Shown here: positions 12,065-24,084 of the stretch, piece after piece
Layout of the letters: every line of letters begins with the position of its first letter
Position numbering within the stretch: position 1 is the first letter of the stretch
Source: Lolium rigidum
Taxonomy: Eukaryota; Streptophyta; Magnoliopsida; Poales; Poaceae
DNA: 64,000 nt
Reading direction: 5' to 3'
Assembly (NCBI RefSeq): GCF_022539505.1
Contig: NC_061510.1
Span: 394,798,249 to 394,862,248 of the forward strand
The notes under the pieces: generated by a model
What the model was told of the DNA's origin: nothing
Seen by the model: only the letters and a program-made list of their open reading frames with translations
The model's database searches: none
Program-made: the position numbers and the translations under genes

Positions 12065-13227
12065 GAGCATCTCTAACAGAGCCCGTAAATCCCGCCGAAA
12101 CCGAACTTTTCCGGCAGATTTACGGGTTCGGGTCGAAACTCACGCCGATCAGTGACCGAAAAAGTGGGCCGGTCTGAATACGGAGTTCGGGGTCCCGAGA
12201 AACTCCCCGCACGGCCCCTATTAAAAGGGATCGCGGAGGGGAGTTCGGTTCGCAAACCCTACTCCCCCCCCCCCCGCCGTCTCCTCTCCCTCCGCCGCCG
12301 CCAGTAGCGCGCTCCGACGAGCAATCGATGCATAGCCAGACACCGATCCTCCGCCCGCCGCCGCGCGATGGCCTCCCATGGAGGTTCGGAGGGCCGTGTC
12401 GCGGGATTGGGCGGCGGCGATTCGCCGCCGCGTCCGCCCGTCTTCCGCACCAAGGCGGAGCGGCGGAAATGGAAGCGGAGCGAGGGCGCACGCAAGAGGA
12501 GCGCTCGCCGGTGGGCCAACTGGGGGCTCACGCCCCCAGGGAAGCTCGCCCGCTACGGCAACCAGGCTGAGGGCTCCTCCTCCGGGCAGTCGAGCCGCGC
12601 ACCGCAGCTGCCCGTGCCGGCGAGCTTCGAGGAGGACGACCTCGTCCCCACTCGTTCGCCAACCTTCTCCACCGGGGACTACGTCCACGGCAGCGACGAG
12701 GAGGAGGCGGTGATGGCGCAGACGTTCGCCATCAGCGAGGCGGAGGCGAGGGCGCGCTTCCGCCGGGAGGAGGCCGACGCCGTCCGCCAGGTACGGGAGT
12801 ACGAGGCGGCCCGCCGGGAGGCCCGCGTCCGCAAGGTCAAGCTCGAAATAGTCGAGCTTGACAAGGAGGACGCGTGAAGACTTCACGCCGCCGACGATCT
12901 CCGCCAGCACCGGCACCGCCGCGCGCGCCACAGCTAGAAGTAGGCTGCATTTTGCTCATTAGCTTGGTTAGGTTGCCGGTGTACCAGTACTAATGTTAAT
13001 TCCCCGCACTATGTAAGTATCGATGCTCAATCAGAGCATCTATTTCATCTATAACTATGATCATCGCCTAAAATTACCCGCGGCAATTCGAATTCTTGTT
13101 TTCAGTTCCATTTTACGGGTTCTATTCTGCGCCACTGCGAATTTCGTCAGAACTAGGGTTTTCGGTGAACTGAACTCACGCTTTTCGGTTTGCATTTTTT
13201 TGGGCTCTACTAGAGATAGAGATGCTC
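12065..13227. mobile_element. PIF/Harbinger-like (Tourist-type) non-autonomous element carrying an ORF
   Basis: The ends are inverted: GAGCATCTCTAACAGAGCCC on the left and, on the right, GGGCTCTACTAG followed by AGAGATAGAGATGCTC. The 3-bp target duplication TTA is present on both sides (12062-12064 and 13228-13230). Length is 1163 bp. TTA duplications are typical of PIF/Harbinger and its Tourist MITEs. No transposase is encoded; instead the element contains a GC-rich reading frame at 12368-12877. It appears to have inserted into a LINE relic, pieces of which lie on both sides. Confidence 0.7.
12368..12877 (+). CDS. Hypothetical charged protein inside the Harbinger-like element
   Basis: 169 codons, uninterrupted, strongly GC-rich, from ATG at 12368 to TGA at 12875-12877. 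The N-terminal third is basic (Arg/Lys-rich around residues 28-50), the middle has a Ser-rich linker and an acidic patch (EEDD and DEEEA), and the C-terminal 60 residues are Ala/Arg/Glu-rich and likely helical or coiled coil. No known domain is recognised. It may be a domesticated or captured fragment, or simply an element-borne frame that is open because of GC richness. Whether it is expressed is unknown. Confidence 0.4.
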   Translation: MASHGGSEGRVAGLGGGDSPPRPPVFRTKAERRKWKRSEGARKRSARRWANWGLTPPGKLARYGNQAEGSSSGQSSRAPQLPVPASFEEDDLVPTRSPTFSTGDYVHGSDEEEAVMAQTFAISEAEARARFRREEADAVRQVREYEAARREARVRKVKLEIVELDKEDA

Positions 13228-13230
13228 TTA

Positions 13231-13530
13231 CACCACGGCCGCGAGGTAGTGTGCAACAAGATACAGGATTGTCTCCGGCTGGGCGTGGCAGGTCATGGGG
13301 AACGCCACGGTTCTCCAGATTGCCAGCCTCAAAAGTTCTGCATCGTCATGGCGATCATGCCAAAAATTAGTTGGACCTGTGATGGACGCATACTCCGGAG
13401 AGAATTCCTTTCTGCAAATCGTGTTCGAAGTTGCGCACACGATTGAAGGCAGTGAACCTTTTTGCAATGTCCTGAACTTCCCACATGGTTTTAGTATTAT
13501 ACTGTGCTGTCGTAACGCCATCCCTATAGG
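13231..13530 (-). pseudogene. LINE ORF2 C-terminal relic, part 2
   Basis: The minus-strand reading contains NFWHDRH and similar strings reminiscent of the FWHD-x-W region that precedes the zinc-binding region of plant L1 ORF2. It lies directly beyond the Harbinger-like element and has the same orientation as the relic at 11650-12061, so both are best read as one older LINE fragment split by the younger DNA element. Confidence 0.4.
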
Positions 13531-13722
13531 GGCTTAAATTGCCTGATTTGTACTACTAATGTGTGTAGCTTCTATGATGGAACTAGCTGAGTGGATCAGA
13601 ACACGACTGTTGATAACAAGTGGCGCGATGACAGAATCTGAGTTTTAACAGCTACGCCTAACGGTGCTCTGCTCTATAAAAGAATATAACTAAGGAATGC
13701 AGATATGGACTTTAATCTTATA

Positions 13723-13793
13723 CTCCCTCTGTCCCAAAATGACTTGCTCAACCTTTTCTACATGATGAACAAGTTATTTTGAGACTGGGGGAG
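13723..13793. mobile_element. Short Stowaway-like MITE
   Basis: CTCCCTCTGTCCCAAAATGA on the left is matched in inverted orientation by TTATTTTGAGACTGGGGGAG on the right, with TA on both sides (13721-13722 and 13794-13795). The 71-bp sequence would fold into one hairpin. This is a standard grass Stowaway end. Confidence 0.75.
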
Positions 13794-14089
13794 TATAAGT
13801 AATGGACTGGTAAAATAAGCTGCATTAACAAGTTCTCTGTTTTACCATATTGCACACAGAACAAAACACTAACCATACACCCGTAAGAGATTATTGTCAA
13901 CGAATGCAGCCATGGAATGCTTAAGTAATTGACTGTTATAATAAGCCACGTTCAAGATACAGACGCATTACATACGCATTACATAAGTTCTCTCTAGATA
14001 TTACACAACACAGAGCAGAACACTTGAGAAACTATATACATATACACAAACTATATATCCAAATGTAGCGCAGTGGTGTGAGAAAACCT

Positions 14090-16939
14090 TCACGGTGCCT
14101 CCTCTCTGAAGTTTCTTACCACGCGGGCCTTGAAAATTGCTATTTGCACATAGCCCTTGTCATACAACCTGTCAAAAAGCCGAATGTACGCAGCCCTGCA
14201 TGTCTTGCTGAATAAAAGGATGCAGTACACTGTCCACATGCCCATTGCATATCCTGTGCTTATGCCACGGAACAAATTTTTTATATCATCTGTCGCACCA
14301 TCTTCATGTTCATCGTCATGGGCACTTGGACTTGTTCCGTTTGAACATTTGTTGGGAAAAGGAAGCCCGCAGAGTCCATAGTTTCCGATATACATATATA
14401 GTCCGTATTGATCATTGAGCGTTTGTAGCTGTCTCCCTGAGGGGATTCTTCCTGATAGATCATTGTAGGACAAGTTTAGCCAGCTCAAGAAAGTGAGGTC
14501 AGATAGACTTGAGGGGATTTCGCCAGACAGATAGTTGTAAGATAGGTCTAGAGATTCCAGTTTCCTTAAAGTGCCAATATTGTCCAGGATTGCTCCATCT
14601 AGCTGGTTGCTGGAGAGACTCAACGTCTGAAGTCCCTTTAGCAGAGATAAGTCTACAGGAATATGCCCAGTTAAACTGTTATATGACAAGTCCATCAACA
14701 CCATCGGATTTGTGTAGTCAAAGGTATACTGACGCGCCTGATCTTTCGTGACAGTTGTTATGCTGTCGTCACTGTAATTGTTTTTACTTCCTTCATATTG
14801 ACCTGTCATAGCTTTCAATCTTGCAAGAGAGGAAGGTATCATTCCTGATATGTTGTTATGTGCCACATCCAAATAATGAAGGCTGAACAGACTAGTGAAC
14901 TGCTTAGGAAGGTGACCACGAAACATGTTTGATCGCAGAACCAACACTTCTAGGCTTGGCATTTTCCCACCTATCCATGCTGGCAAATTGCCAGAGAATA
15001 TGTTGCCCGAAAGGTCAAGAAAAGTTAACCCTACGGCATTTTGGAGGAATCCTGGGAATTTACCAGACAACTTGTTATTCTTCAAGTCTAGAATCGACAA
15101 GGAACAACCGAGTTGCTCACATATAGAATAGGAATAAGGACCAAAGGCTATTGAAGTACTACTATTGTCTGGGCATCTTGGAAGATCGCCAGTCAGTTGA
15201 TTGCTGGACAGATCCAATTCCGATAATCGCAATTGGCACACATATGATGGGATGGTACCGTTGATATGATTGTTGGAAAGACGTAACCAACGGAGCAGCG
15301 GAGCAGTGAGATTCGCTGGGAGATTCCCTGACAAGGAATTTTTTGAGAGATCCATTGCTTGAACTGATAATAGATCCACCTTTGTTGGAAGATCCCCACT
15401 CAGTTGATTCCTCGATAGGTCCAGTCTTTCGGCGTGAGAAGAAACAGTCCAGAACCAGTGAGGCAAGACATCACTTATGCTTGTGTTCGAAATATCAAGC
15501 ACGGTTATGCCAGCTTGCCATCTCAGCCATGCCGGGAAGTGAGGACCCAAGGTACATGATCTGAAGTATCCTGAATGCAATCTAAATGGTGGAACCCAGC
15601 TGCCATTTAGATCAAATTTCAGAGAGTTGTGTGAAAGGTCAATATATTCTAAGTTCACTAGGCTTGCAAAATGTTGTGCAGATAGCACACCACTGAGCTT
15701 GCTCAAGCCGAAGTCCACATAAGCGAGACAGCCGAGTGCTCCAATCCCAGCAGGCACAGAGCCAACTAGCATTTTCTGGTAGAGGTCGAGATGACTGAGA
15801 CTGGTGAGATTTCCTATCCAGTCTGGCAGCTCACCAGTCAAATTTGATGTTAACAGGTAAAGTTCACGCAACTTGTTCCACGAACACTTCGGTAATCTCT
15901 CCATGAATTCTGTTAGGTCCCCGTTGATGTTTACCCAGTCCAAATTCAGCACCTGTAAATTGCATAGGTTTTCCAAGTTTTCCGGCATGTGGCCAACTAG
16001 TTCATAGTTAGCACCTAAATCAAGGACGTCAAGGGACGACATGTTTCCTAGCGCATCCGGAATATGCCCTCTCCACCCACACCCGTCGAGCTGAAGCTTC
16101 TTGAGGCTAGTCAGGTCCCAAAACCAATTGTGTTGGAGTGAAGTGCCAAATTCATTACCTGACAAGTCAAGCACCTCCAGATGTGTGAGGTTGGAAGGGG
16201 ATAGAGTAGAGACGGTACTGTTAAGCCCGCAATTAGACAACCGAAGGACCTTAAGATTAGGCAGCGTATTCACTTGGCTGATCCAATCCCTAGCTGATCT
16301 GACAAACACGCCGCTCACATCAAGATGCCGGAGGAGAAAGAGCCGATGCAACCATGAAAGATCTGATGTTGTGAGACCACCGCTATCATCACTGACAACC
16401 AGATACTGCAGCTTGGAGAGGTTACCGATGTGCGAAGGTATTCTCCCAGCAAATTTTGCAAATGATAGGTTGAGGTACTGTAAGTTGCTGAGAGCACCGA
16501 TGAACATCGGTATGGGTGTCCGGTTGAAGTAATTGTAGCTCAGATCTAGGTACTTTAGATACTGCAAACGAGTTATGGAGGAGCTCATCTCACCTCTCGA
16601 TAGCATCAAATTGGCACTCCAGAGATTGCTGGCGGTGTTGCGGAGGTCGAGCTTGACGACGTGTCCGGTACTACCGTCGCACCGGACCCCCTTCCACCGG
16701 CAGCAGTCTTGGCCTCGCCACGAGGAGAGCCGGCCAGTACGATCCAGGAGGCTTTCCTTGAAGGAAAGGAGCGCCTCCCGCTCTTCTGCAACGCAACCCC
16801 ATGCTGACAGAGTGTTTGCATCAGTGGAGGACGTGGATGTTGCTCTGGAGGTAAGAAGGAGCAGGATCATCACAGTTGCAGCAACTTTGATTATATGAAA
16901 CTGGCTATCAGTCTTCTCGACAGGCCATTTCATCTTCAT
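14090..16939 (-). CDS. LRR receptor-like protein (RLP; EIX/Cf type, no kinase)
   Basis: 949 residues in one exon, intact. Residues about 19-35 form a hydrophobic secretion signal. An LRRNT_2 cap follows (about 48-90, with [10 protein letters not shown] and the CCRWKGVRC pair). Then come about 25-30 plant-type LRRs with the L-x-x-L-x-L-x-x-N-x-L-x-G-x-IP pattern (about 95-850), broken near 730-760 by a short non-LRR island containing the NNYSDD stretch. A juxtamembrane cap (CGLPFPNKC) and an acidic run ([11 protein letters not shown]) precede a transmembrane helix at about 892-910 with a G-x3-G-x3-G pattern, and a 39-residue basic tail. Receptor-like proteins of this form sense extracellular ligands and need a partner kinase; acidic juxtamembrane and GxxxG features are known to support pairing with SOBIR1-type kinases. 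The ligand is unknown. A second in-frame Met lies two codons downstream of the chosen start. Confidence 0.93.
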   Translation of the reverse strand: MKMKWPVEKTDSQFHIIKVAATVMILLLLTSRATSTSSTDANTLSAWGCVAEEREALLSFKESLLDRTGRLSSWRGQDCCRWKGVRCDGSTGHVVKLDLRNTASNLWSANLMLSRGEMSSSITRLQYLKYLDLSYNYFNRTPIPMFIGALSNLQYLNLSFAKFAGRIPSHIGNLSKLQYLVVSDDSGGLTTSDLSWLHRLFLLRHLDVSGVFVRSARDWISQVNTLPNLKVLRLSNCGLNSTVSTLSPSNLTHLEVLDLSGNEFGTSLQHNWFWDLTSLKKLQLDGCGWRGHIPDALGNMSSLDVLDLGANYELVGHMPENLENLCNLQVLNLDWVNINGDLTEFMERLPKCSWNKLRELYLLTSNLTGELPDWIGNLTSLSHLDLYQKMLVGSVPAGIGALGCLAYVDFGLSKLSGVLSAQHFASLVNLEYIDLSHNSLKFDLNGSWVPPFRLHSGYFRSCTLGPHFPAWLRWQAGITVLDISNTSISDVLPHWFWTVSSHAERLDLSRNQLSGDLPTKVDLLSVQAMDLSKNSLSGNLPANLTAPLLRWLRLSNNHINGTIPSYVCQLRLSELDLSSNQLTGDLPRCPDNSSTSIAFGPYSYSICEQLGCSLSILDLKNNKLSGKFPGFLQNAVGLTFLDLSGNIFSGNLPAWIGGKMPSLEVLVLRSNMFRGHLPKQFTSLFSLHYLDVAHNNISGMIPSSLARLKAMTGQYEGSKNNYSDDSITTVTKDQARQYTFDYTNPMVLMDLSYNSLTGHIPVDLSLLKGLQTLSLSSNQLDGAILDNIGTLRKLESLDLSYNYLSGEIPSSLSDLTFLSWLNLSYNDLSGRIPSGRQLQTLNDQYGLYMYIGNYGLCGLPFPNKCSNGTSPSAHDDEHEDGATDDIKNLFRGISTGYAMGMWTVYCILLFSKTCRAAYIRLFDRLYDKGYVQIAIFKARVVRNFREEAP

Positions 16940-18297
16940 ATTTTCTACTGGAAACCAAGAAGCTAGCTAGTAGAGCACGCACAGCATGGTAGCCGTCATA
17001 TATGGCATTCAACTGACTGGAAACTATTGACCGAGTTAACATGTCTTCTATCGGGTTGTTGGGTCTGCACGCCACTAGCTAGAGCTAGACCACACAAATG
17101 AGAAGCCATGCCGGGCTAATGGTCAAAATCGGTGTCACGTCCATGGGCGGACGTATCGTCCCTGTTGCCCGGGGACGTGCCCCAGCTTCAGCGCCGCACG
17201 CCTCAAGAGCAATCTGTTGTTCAGCAGCGAACAATTGAGCAGACCCGGGGTTCAGCTCGCGCGTCTCAGAGGCAGTCGCAAACTGAGGTTGACTATTGAA
17301 CGAGCCACAGCTTTGCTTGCTTCCTTCTTACTTATCTTAGAGAAATATATTTTTTTAGGTAAAAATACTTATATTAAAACCGAGTAAGCAAGCCGCCTCA
17401 TTAAAAACCTTCCGACTCTCTGTGATCCTGCAGTGAAAAGAGTATGGCCGTAAACTCGCCGGCTTCCATATCCACATTATTCAGGAGAGCTGGTACAAGA
17501 AAGCTAGGGGGCTCATCGACTTGCAACAAATTTTTTTAGAAAAACTATCCCTAACTAACTCATGAGCTACTAAATTTGTGTCTCTCCCACAATGCAAAAA
17601 ATCAACCTTCCCTATGTTTACAACTTATGCAAGTATATCAGCATAGTAAGGAAGCAGCCCCACCATCCCATAGCGAATATCAATCAACATAGCAGCGTAT
17701 CTTAGCCACGGTCCACTCGAATGGGCACCATCGACAACTCAGCGCTAGATTTCTTTTCCTTTTTTTAATAAAATCAGCGCTAGCAGATTTGCTAAAGGGC
17801 AGTGCTATAAATCTTCCGGAGGCTCTAAATTTTCTAGCCTCCTGCTTGCATGCGTGATACGTGTCCACTTTCACCTAAAATTTAGACTTTGATTCGTCGC
17901 ACACGGCTACCGGCGGTGGCTGTTGTGCCACCTCGCCTCGCCATCTTGCCTGAGTTGTCACCTCTGTCGGCCCGTCACCCCCGGATCTCCCTCTAAACCT
18001 GCTTCATCTCCTGTGAGCCCTCCCCTATCCACCCATGTACTCAAGAGACCATAAGTGTATTCCTCTCCTCCCCCGCCAGCAACACCACGGTGAGCCGCGT
18101 TGTCCCCCTCTCTAGCAAGATCCATATGATGCTTATATTTATGCGAGAAAACAAGTAGTTGCCTGGGAGCACATCCAGGCTTTGATAAATTCTTGGATCC
18201 GCACTGGCCACATCGCTTCCAAAGCAGGACGGTCCTACTTCAACAACACTAGCTAAATACCTAGTCATTGCTATGAAAAGAAGAAGAAATAAATCAA
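16940..18297. other. Intergenic, upstream region of the RLP gene
   Basis: Holds the promoter of the minus-strand receptor-like gene, but no clear TATA or other element could be singled out. A T-rich strip at 17348-17356 followed by AGGTAAAAATACTTATATT resembles the tail of a minus-strand LINE. No convincing reading frame is present. Confidence 0.4.
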
Positions 18298-18298
<1 letters not shown>

Positions 18299-18332
<34 letters not shown>

Positions 18333-18366
18333 TGTTATTATTATTAGTAGTAGCAGCAGCAGCAGT
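18299..18366. repeat. Compound trinucleotide microsatellite
   Basis: About nine ATT units, an interruption, more ATT units, then AGT units, then four to five AGC units in one uninterrupted block. This stepped unit change is typical of replication-slippage tracts and should be polymorphic. Confidence 0.9.
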
Positions 18367-18697
18367 TACATCAAAGTCGCAACCACAACCATTCAGTCAC
18401 CGTCGATCCACGTTTTCCTCTCCAATCATCTGACGACGCGTACAGTTTTTTTTACTGTAGATCCACCCGCTGGTGGTGTAGATCGGTGGGTTTCCTTCTT
18501 GCCTTCTATTTTCAGCATATTTATTCCTTCTTACCGCTTTATTTCGGTGTCCTGCCTTATTTATTTTTGGTGGCATCCGGTTTCTTAGTTCGACTAGTCT
18601 GAACAGTTGCCCGTTTTGCAGTTTATGATTCGATCGTGGTTGATCTTTTCCAAGTTCTGGCTATCGTGGCACCATGGCAATGCTTTTGGTAGCTTCC

Positions 18698-19048
18698 AAT
18701 GGCAATCTCTTCGACGACTCTTCTTCTTACCTCCTAATTGAGAGTTCCGTCTCATGCCTCCACCGACCTCCCTTCCACGACTCTTCTCACCCACGACTCT
18801 TCTCCTCACCTCTCCAATGTCGTTGTTTACCTCCCGCCCTAGGGAGGCTAGGTCTTCGGCTCGTGGGCGTGAGCGAGGTTAGGCTAGAATTGGTCTTCCT
18901 ATTGTCTTTCTCTTGATCTCCATCCCTAACTCCTTGGTGGGCTTGATCACCTGGTGCTCCGCCGCAACAAACTTGAGGTATCTATCTCCGGTGTTCCCAG
19001 TCTCTAGGTGCTTCCTTGCAATTCATGTGCGTGCAAATATCAGGCTCT
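18698..19048 (+). repeat. Left arm of a long inverted repeat
   Basis: Reads, with few mismatches, as the reverse complement of 26232-26592. Landmarks in the same order are the AATGGCAATCTCTTCGAC edge, a CTCTTCTCACCCACGACTCT block, GGTCTTCGGCTCGTGGGCGT and TGGGCTTGATCACCTGGTGC. By-eye identity is about 95%. The arm carries no recognised gene. Confidence 0.85.
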
Positions 19049-19800
19049 GCTGGTAGCAAAGTATTTTTTAAATATTTTGTGGTGTTTGGCTAGAACAAAA
19101 TACTGGAGTATCAATACTTTAGTATTGTGCAAAACACAGTATTTTCGCAGTATTTATAAAAGAGGTCCAGACCTCTTTTTTTTCTGAAACTGAGAAACGC
19201 GAGAAAGAAAACCCCTCCGATCCGCTCGCATGCTTCGTCCGTCGCCTTCCTTTTCTGTGGATTCTCGCTGGCATTATAGAGAGAGCAAAGCCAGATCGAT
19301 CAACCAACTAGCTTTGTGCCTAGTTTCATGTAACTTTCTATGTAAACAACAAGTCCCTAGTATCATGCATGCTTTCATGCAGTCTGCTGCGTCGGATGTC
19401 TTTAATTCATCTACTAGTGGTTGGGGCGCCCCATGGGGCGCCTCCTCACCGGTCAGTTGCGTACCAATCATTTCAAAGATTGGTCCCTGTAACGTAACAC
19501 TGAACTAATCTGCTGTACAACATGCATGCGGTGGCACCATTTCAGATGTACATGTGTTACAATTTCAGAAGATATTCGGTGGTACCAGGCCTGTTTTTCA
19601 TAGAGAATAACATTTATGGAAAAGCAAGTACTTTACATAGAACATGAAAGAGCTTACCAATGCTCCTTGTGGATTTTTCGTTTTGCAGGTAAAAACAATT
19701 TATTTCAATACAATTCAATAGCGTAATACACATCACCATTTAGACATGACCACATGCACAATTCACATACAAAGCAAAATAGTCCTTGATCAAAAGGAGT
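19049..19800. other. MITE-like and unclassified sequence inside the inverted arms
   Basis: 19058-19160 is rich in AAATACT/AGTATTT strings on both strands and resembles a decayed hairpin element; a related sequence with a shared CAAACACC core lies at 23884-24070. The rest has no recognised feature. Confidence 0.35.
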
Positions 19801-19805
19801 ATGCA

Positions 19806-22800
19806 TCAGCACAAAGATGGATTGGTACCTATAACAGGAGAATGGAGGGATCCACATAAGCATTTACACAAGGAAAGAGCATGATATAAAGAACAAGAAA
19901 ATGATCCTATGAAGATATCTTCCATAGATAGCCCAAAGTCATTGAACATGCATGGAGCTACTTTCCCTTCTTTCCGGTCAACCAAAGAAGATTTGCAACT
20001 TGCACATATAGTGGCCACATCACCCTGCCAAAGAGGAAGAAACACAAGTAAACAATGACAGTAGAGATGGAAATCCACGGCCTAAACAGACAAGAAACAT
20101 CATGCACCTCTTCTTAGGATAATTGGCATCCTCATTGTGGAGGCCCATCAGACCAGCCTGCAATAACACTACGTTTCGGCTGATGTTCTCCAACATCATA
20201 CATTTTACTAATGAAAAATAGAAATCCAACAAAAATAATTAAGTAGTGGAGCAACGAACCAGCTTGTTCCCGAGCAGTGGAATCGCTTCAGTATAGAAAA
20301 AGAAGAATAAACAGAAGCTTAGGTTAATTTAGAGCATAAGAGAAAGTGATGCGCCTTCTTGCCTCTCATAAAACACACATAATCAAAAGAACCAAATAAT
20401 TCCTTATGGATAAATAAAAAGAGCCAAAGAACCTTCAATAGCCATCTCAGATGCATTGACCACACAATATAAGGAATGGACAGGAGATTTATGGTCCCAT
20501 AAAAAGGTCAAAACAATTGTTTAGTCAAGAAAAATTGAAGTGTGTATCATCTCCTAATAATATTCAGGTCACTAAATCATAGAAATTTAAAAGGTCAAAA
20601 CATTAAAAAAGAGGGGCACTTGATGCATCGGCATTTGTTGGTTCCTTGGTTGACAGAATTGCAGCCTAGCTAGAATGTAGTAATGCTCGGAAAAAGAGAG
20701 TACGTAAAATTCCAGAAGTGAATATTTATTTTGTTCTTACAGTGGAAAGATGCACAAAATAAGGAAAGTTCCCTATTACAAAATCTGCAGTGCATAAAAA
20801 AGCAGCTAAATCATGTTATGAACAAGCATAACAATTAGCAAAGGTTTATGGTAGCTGATTGAAAATCTTCATTGTATAAAACCAATGAAACTGGGGAGGA
20901 TATAGCTGCCGAGAAATTTCTTTGTAAAAAGTAAGCAGCATTAACCATGCCACAAAATATTGTTTCTCTGCATTCTTCATACAAGCATCCTAATAAGTTT
21001 ACATATTCAATTAAATGGGTGTGTCATAAAACTCGAATTACAAGGCTAAATAAGTTCTAGATTTGATATGTTATTGGAAATATGAATGTACATATTACCA
21101 TGTCAACGAAATGAAAGAAGATGCTCAGTTTTGCAATTCATGGTATAAAATTTTAGAAGCTTGAGCAGGGGTTGTCAGAGGTCACAACCCAATGCCTTTG
21201 AACTAATAAACAACCTGCACCTATAGTCACAACAATGCCTTTGAACTAATAAATAACCTTCAACTAATAAACAACATGAGTTATTTTTTAGTTTAGTAAG
21301 CACAAAGAAATTAAGCAGGTGCATTTTACACTTCAGCAGGTAGAGAACCTTCAAGGTTTTCCTCGTACAACAATTAAATACTCTAATTTGAAGCAGTGCA
21401 AGAAAAATTCATACACATACTACAGCAATATACACTTGTATGGAATATGCCAGGGCGTTGAAGTGTATCTGTATTTCTTCGCCAATGCAAAATTAATGGT
21501 ATATACCTACAAGCAGATTCCTAATAACATGCAGTCTTATTTGTTTCATGTCTCTGGTATAAAGTTTAGCTGGTAACATATAGGGCTCCAGTTTGTTGGA
21601 TGTCCAACATGTAGGGCTAAGGTGCGCATGGTTAAGCCGACCGATAGCCTGAAATCCAGTATCAATACGAGGCAATGGTATGCACAAACAAGTGCAGAAA
21701 CTATTATTGTACTAAGAAAAAAATGCTCTAGGAGAACACATACACTTGGTTTGTGATCTAGACTTTTACACAAAATGCTTCTGATGAGCCGTCTATTGCA
21801 TTAGAGAAAATAAATGCATCCCGCAAATTTCAGATTTCATGAATAGCTCACAAAAACTGCATAAAAGTTAATTATTGGTCTTACAGTGCACCCAAATGTT
21901 TAATTGGTAGAGGAGAGACAGCAGAATTGTTTATCTTGCTCATCAGTGTTTGCATATTTGAAAGAAATAAAGAAAGAGCATGGTGAGTCTTTTAGTATTC
22001 CTTTCTAATACGTAGACACCAATAGAAAGGATAAACAACCATGTTGCCGTTCCTGCCGACTAAAATTGCAGACCAGGGCCTGGATCGACACCAATGTCAG
22101 ATCAAGATGCATCTATAGGACCAAAAAAACAGCAACAGAGGTGTACGGCCACGCACCAACAAACTGCGATCTGTCCACAATCTCCCCAGGAGACAGCTTA
22201 TATCGGGGATCAAAGGCAGCTAGCATAGAGAAAAATCGTAAAAAAGTACCCTAAAACGATAATAATGTAAACAAGACCGAAGACAGACGCAACAAGCAAC
22301 ACGACCTGAAACTCGTTCGCGCCGGCGTGCAGCGCTCCGGGAACAAGACGAGTCAGAAGATAACGCGTCCATGAAAAAATAAGTGCGCAGCAAACGAACC
22401 CAAACACAATCTAAGCGTCTACAACAAGATCATCTCCTCACTGACATTTCAACAAACACATGAACTGCAACAACAACCGTCGAATCAGATCATGCGGACA
22501 ACCAGGCCAATCAACCCTAAAAGGATATAGAGGAAGAGCTGACATACCTCAACATAAAGAGGCAGGGCGTTGAAGCTAGACGTGGTGGATGGACAAATAA
22601 ACGGACAGAACCAATCTAAAGGGAGGGAAACCGGGGAGGATGAGCCATCAGGAGTATTTACCAGAGGCGCCAATCAAAGAAAGGTAAGATGCATACCTCA
22701 CGAATGACGGGTGAATGAAGCAGGGACCATCGATCTAGATCTGTTCGATGAACAGCTGCCTATAAAGGATACACAGAATCGGGAAACAAGAAAATGAGAT

Positions 22801-22923
22801 GAACACGGTAAAAAAAGAGATCAAATCCCCAAAAGGAAACCAGGACACCTCAACCCAATCGTTCCATGGCGCACGAACATCGGCGGGTAGGAGATCAGAG
22901 GTGCGGCGACACGGCTGCAACAC
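19806..22923 (-). other. Unrecognised spliced-gene-like segment
   Basis: On the minus strand several short open blocks are bordered by good splice signals. One ends at 20110 (reading AGLMGLHNEDANYPKKR before a GT, with a TTGCAG on its 5' side). Another starts after TTTGGCAG near 20023 and reads GDVATICASCKSSL followed by a charged stretch. Possible 5' exons lie at about 22923-22735, 22673-22540 and 21690-21600. The protein is not recognised and no full frame could be assembled. It may be a captured gene fragment inside a larger mobile unit, a non-coding transcript or a pseudogene. The rest of this interval is AT-rich with nothing else identified. Confidence 0.25.
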
Positions 22924-23024
22924 CTCAGCAGCTGGTAGAGGAAGGGCAGCCTCGAGGAAGACGAAAACAAAAGGAGGACAAGCGGGTGGGCCTTGTCAGA
23001 AGAGCTGCAGAGGAAGGCTTATTA

Positions 23025-23348
23025 GGGCATGTATAATGGTAGAGAAAGCATGCCTTCTCTTACCCTGCCACATCAGTTAGAGAAGGCATTAGATATAAGT
23101 CATACAACGCATTATCTCTTACTGCCATCTCTACCAACTAATATTAATAATTAAATTTTGGTAGGAAATTTGTTGCTAAGGAAAGACATATGTGATACAA
23201 TGGAGAAAATAGATCTTCCTTGGCTTCCTAGAGATGATCCTTAGCTAGGCTAAGGCGATCCTTTTCTCTTCATTCTCTCTCGTCCAACTAACAGAAAATC
23301 GACGCAGATCTTTAGGCGAAGGCTGACATCACCCCATTATACGTGCCC
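23025..23348. mobile_element. Tourist-like MITE (PIF/Harbinger)
   Basis: Begins GGGCATGTATAATGG and ends CCATTATACGTGCCC, near-perfect inverted ends. TTA is duplicated on both sides (23022-23024 and 23349-23351). Length is 324 bp with no coding capacity. All three marks agree with a Tourist MITE. Confidence 0.85.
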
Positions 23349-23351
23349 TTA

Positions 23352-24084
23352 GGCTTTGCAGACGCGCAACAAAACAGCTGTCAACTGGACCTTTTTTCCA
23401 AGCCGAAACGGCACAGACAGGCGGGCCTAGGAACTAATCGAGCCTACATGCAGAAGCAACGAGAAGGCAACACTTGGGTTTGCACATCAAACCAAGAAAA
23501 GGACACTGCCAGGCTTCTCCACTTGCAGCGCGCAGCGCGCCCGACGCCAAACACACATACCAGAAATAAGACATACCGTGAAAATGACGAGCGGGCCATG
23601 TCCTTGATCGGGCCCATGTGCAGTGTACAGGCTAGAAGACGCACGTCACTGCCCAGCTGCAAGCAACGACGGGACCAATCAACAATGGATTTCTTCGGAA
23701 CCAATCAATGAAGGATTTCTGCGGAAGAAAATATCTAGCAAAGAAGTGAACGGAATCAACTAAACGAGCTATCGTGGGACGCTATGAGATAGGGCAAGTA
23801 GTCTCACACTTACTTATTCTCAATGTCCTATAATATCTCTAGTGGATTATACTACACAGGCGCATCTTAGATCATTTGCTTGAACCATTATTTTTGATTT
23901 TTCACATAGTCTAAAAGTCAGCCAAAATGAGGGTAAAACAACACTTCCCAAACACCTCGCAGTTTTAGCCAAAACAAAGAAATACTAAAGCAACACGAAA
24001 CTGCAGTATTCTTGCATAGAAATAGTTCAGTTTTAGAATACTATGGTTTAGAAAATACAGAGTATTTTCTTTCTCCAGTGAAGA
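23352..24084. other. Unclassified sequence
   Basis: Contains a GC-richer block (23352-23720) that could be the promoter side of the minus-strand gene-like segment at 19806-22923, and an AGTATTT-rich decayed hairpin-like piece at 23884-24070. No gene is recognised. Confidence 0.3.

Noticed and set aside
12221..12931. 236-codon minus-strand frame opposite the ORF in the Harbinger-like element
   Set aside because: Open only because of high GC content on both strands; no start context or domain, and it overlaps the better plus-strand frame.
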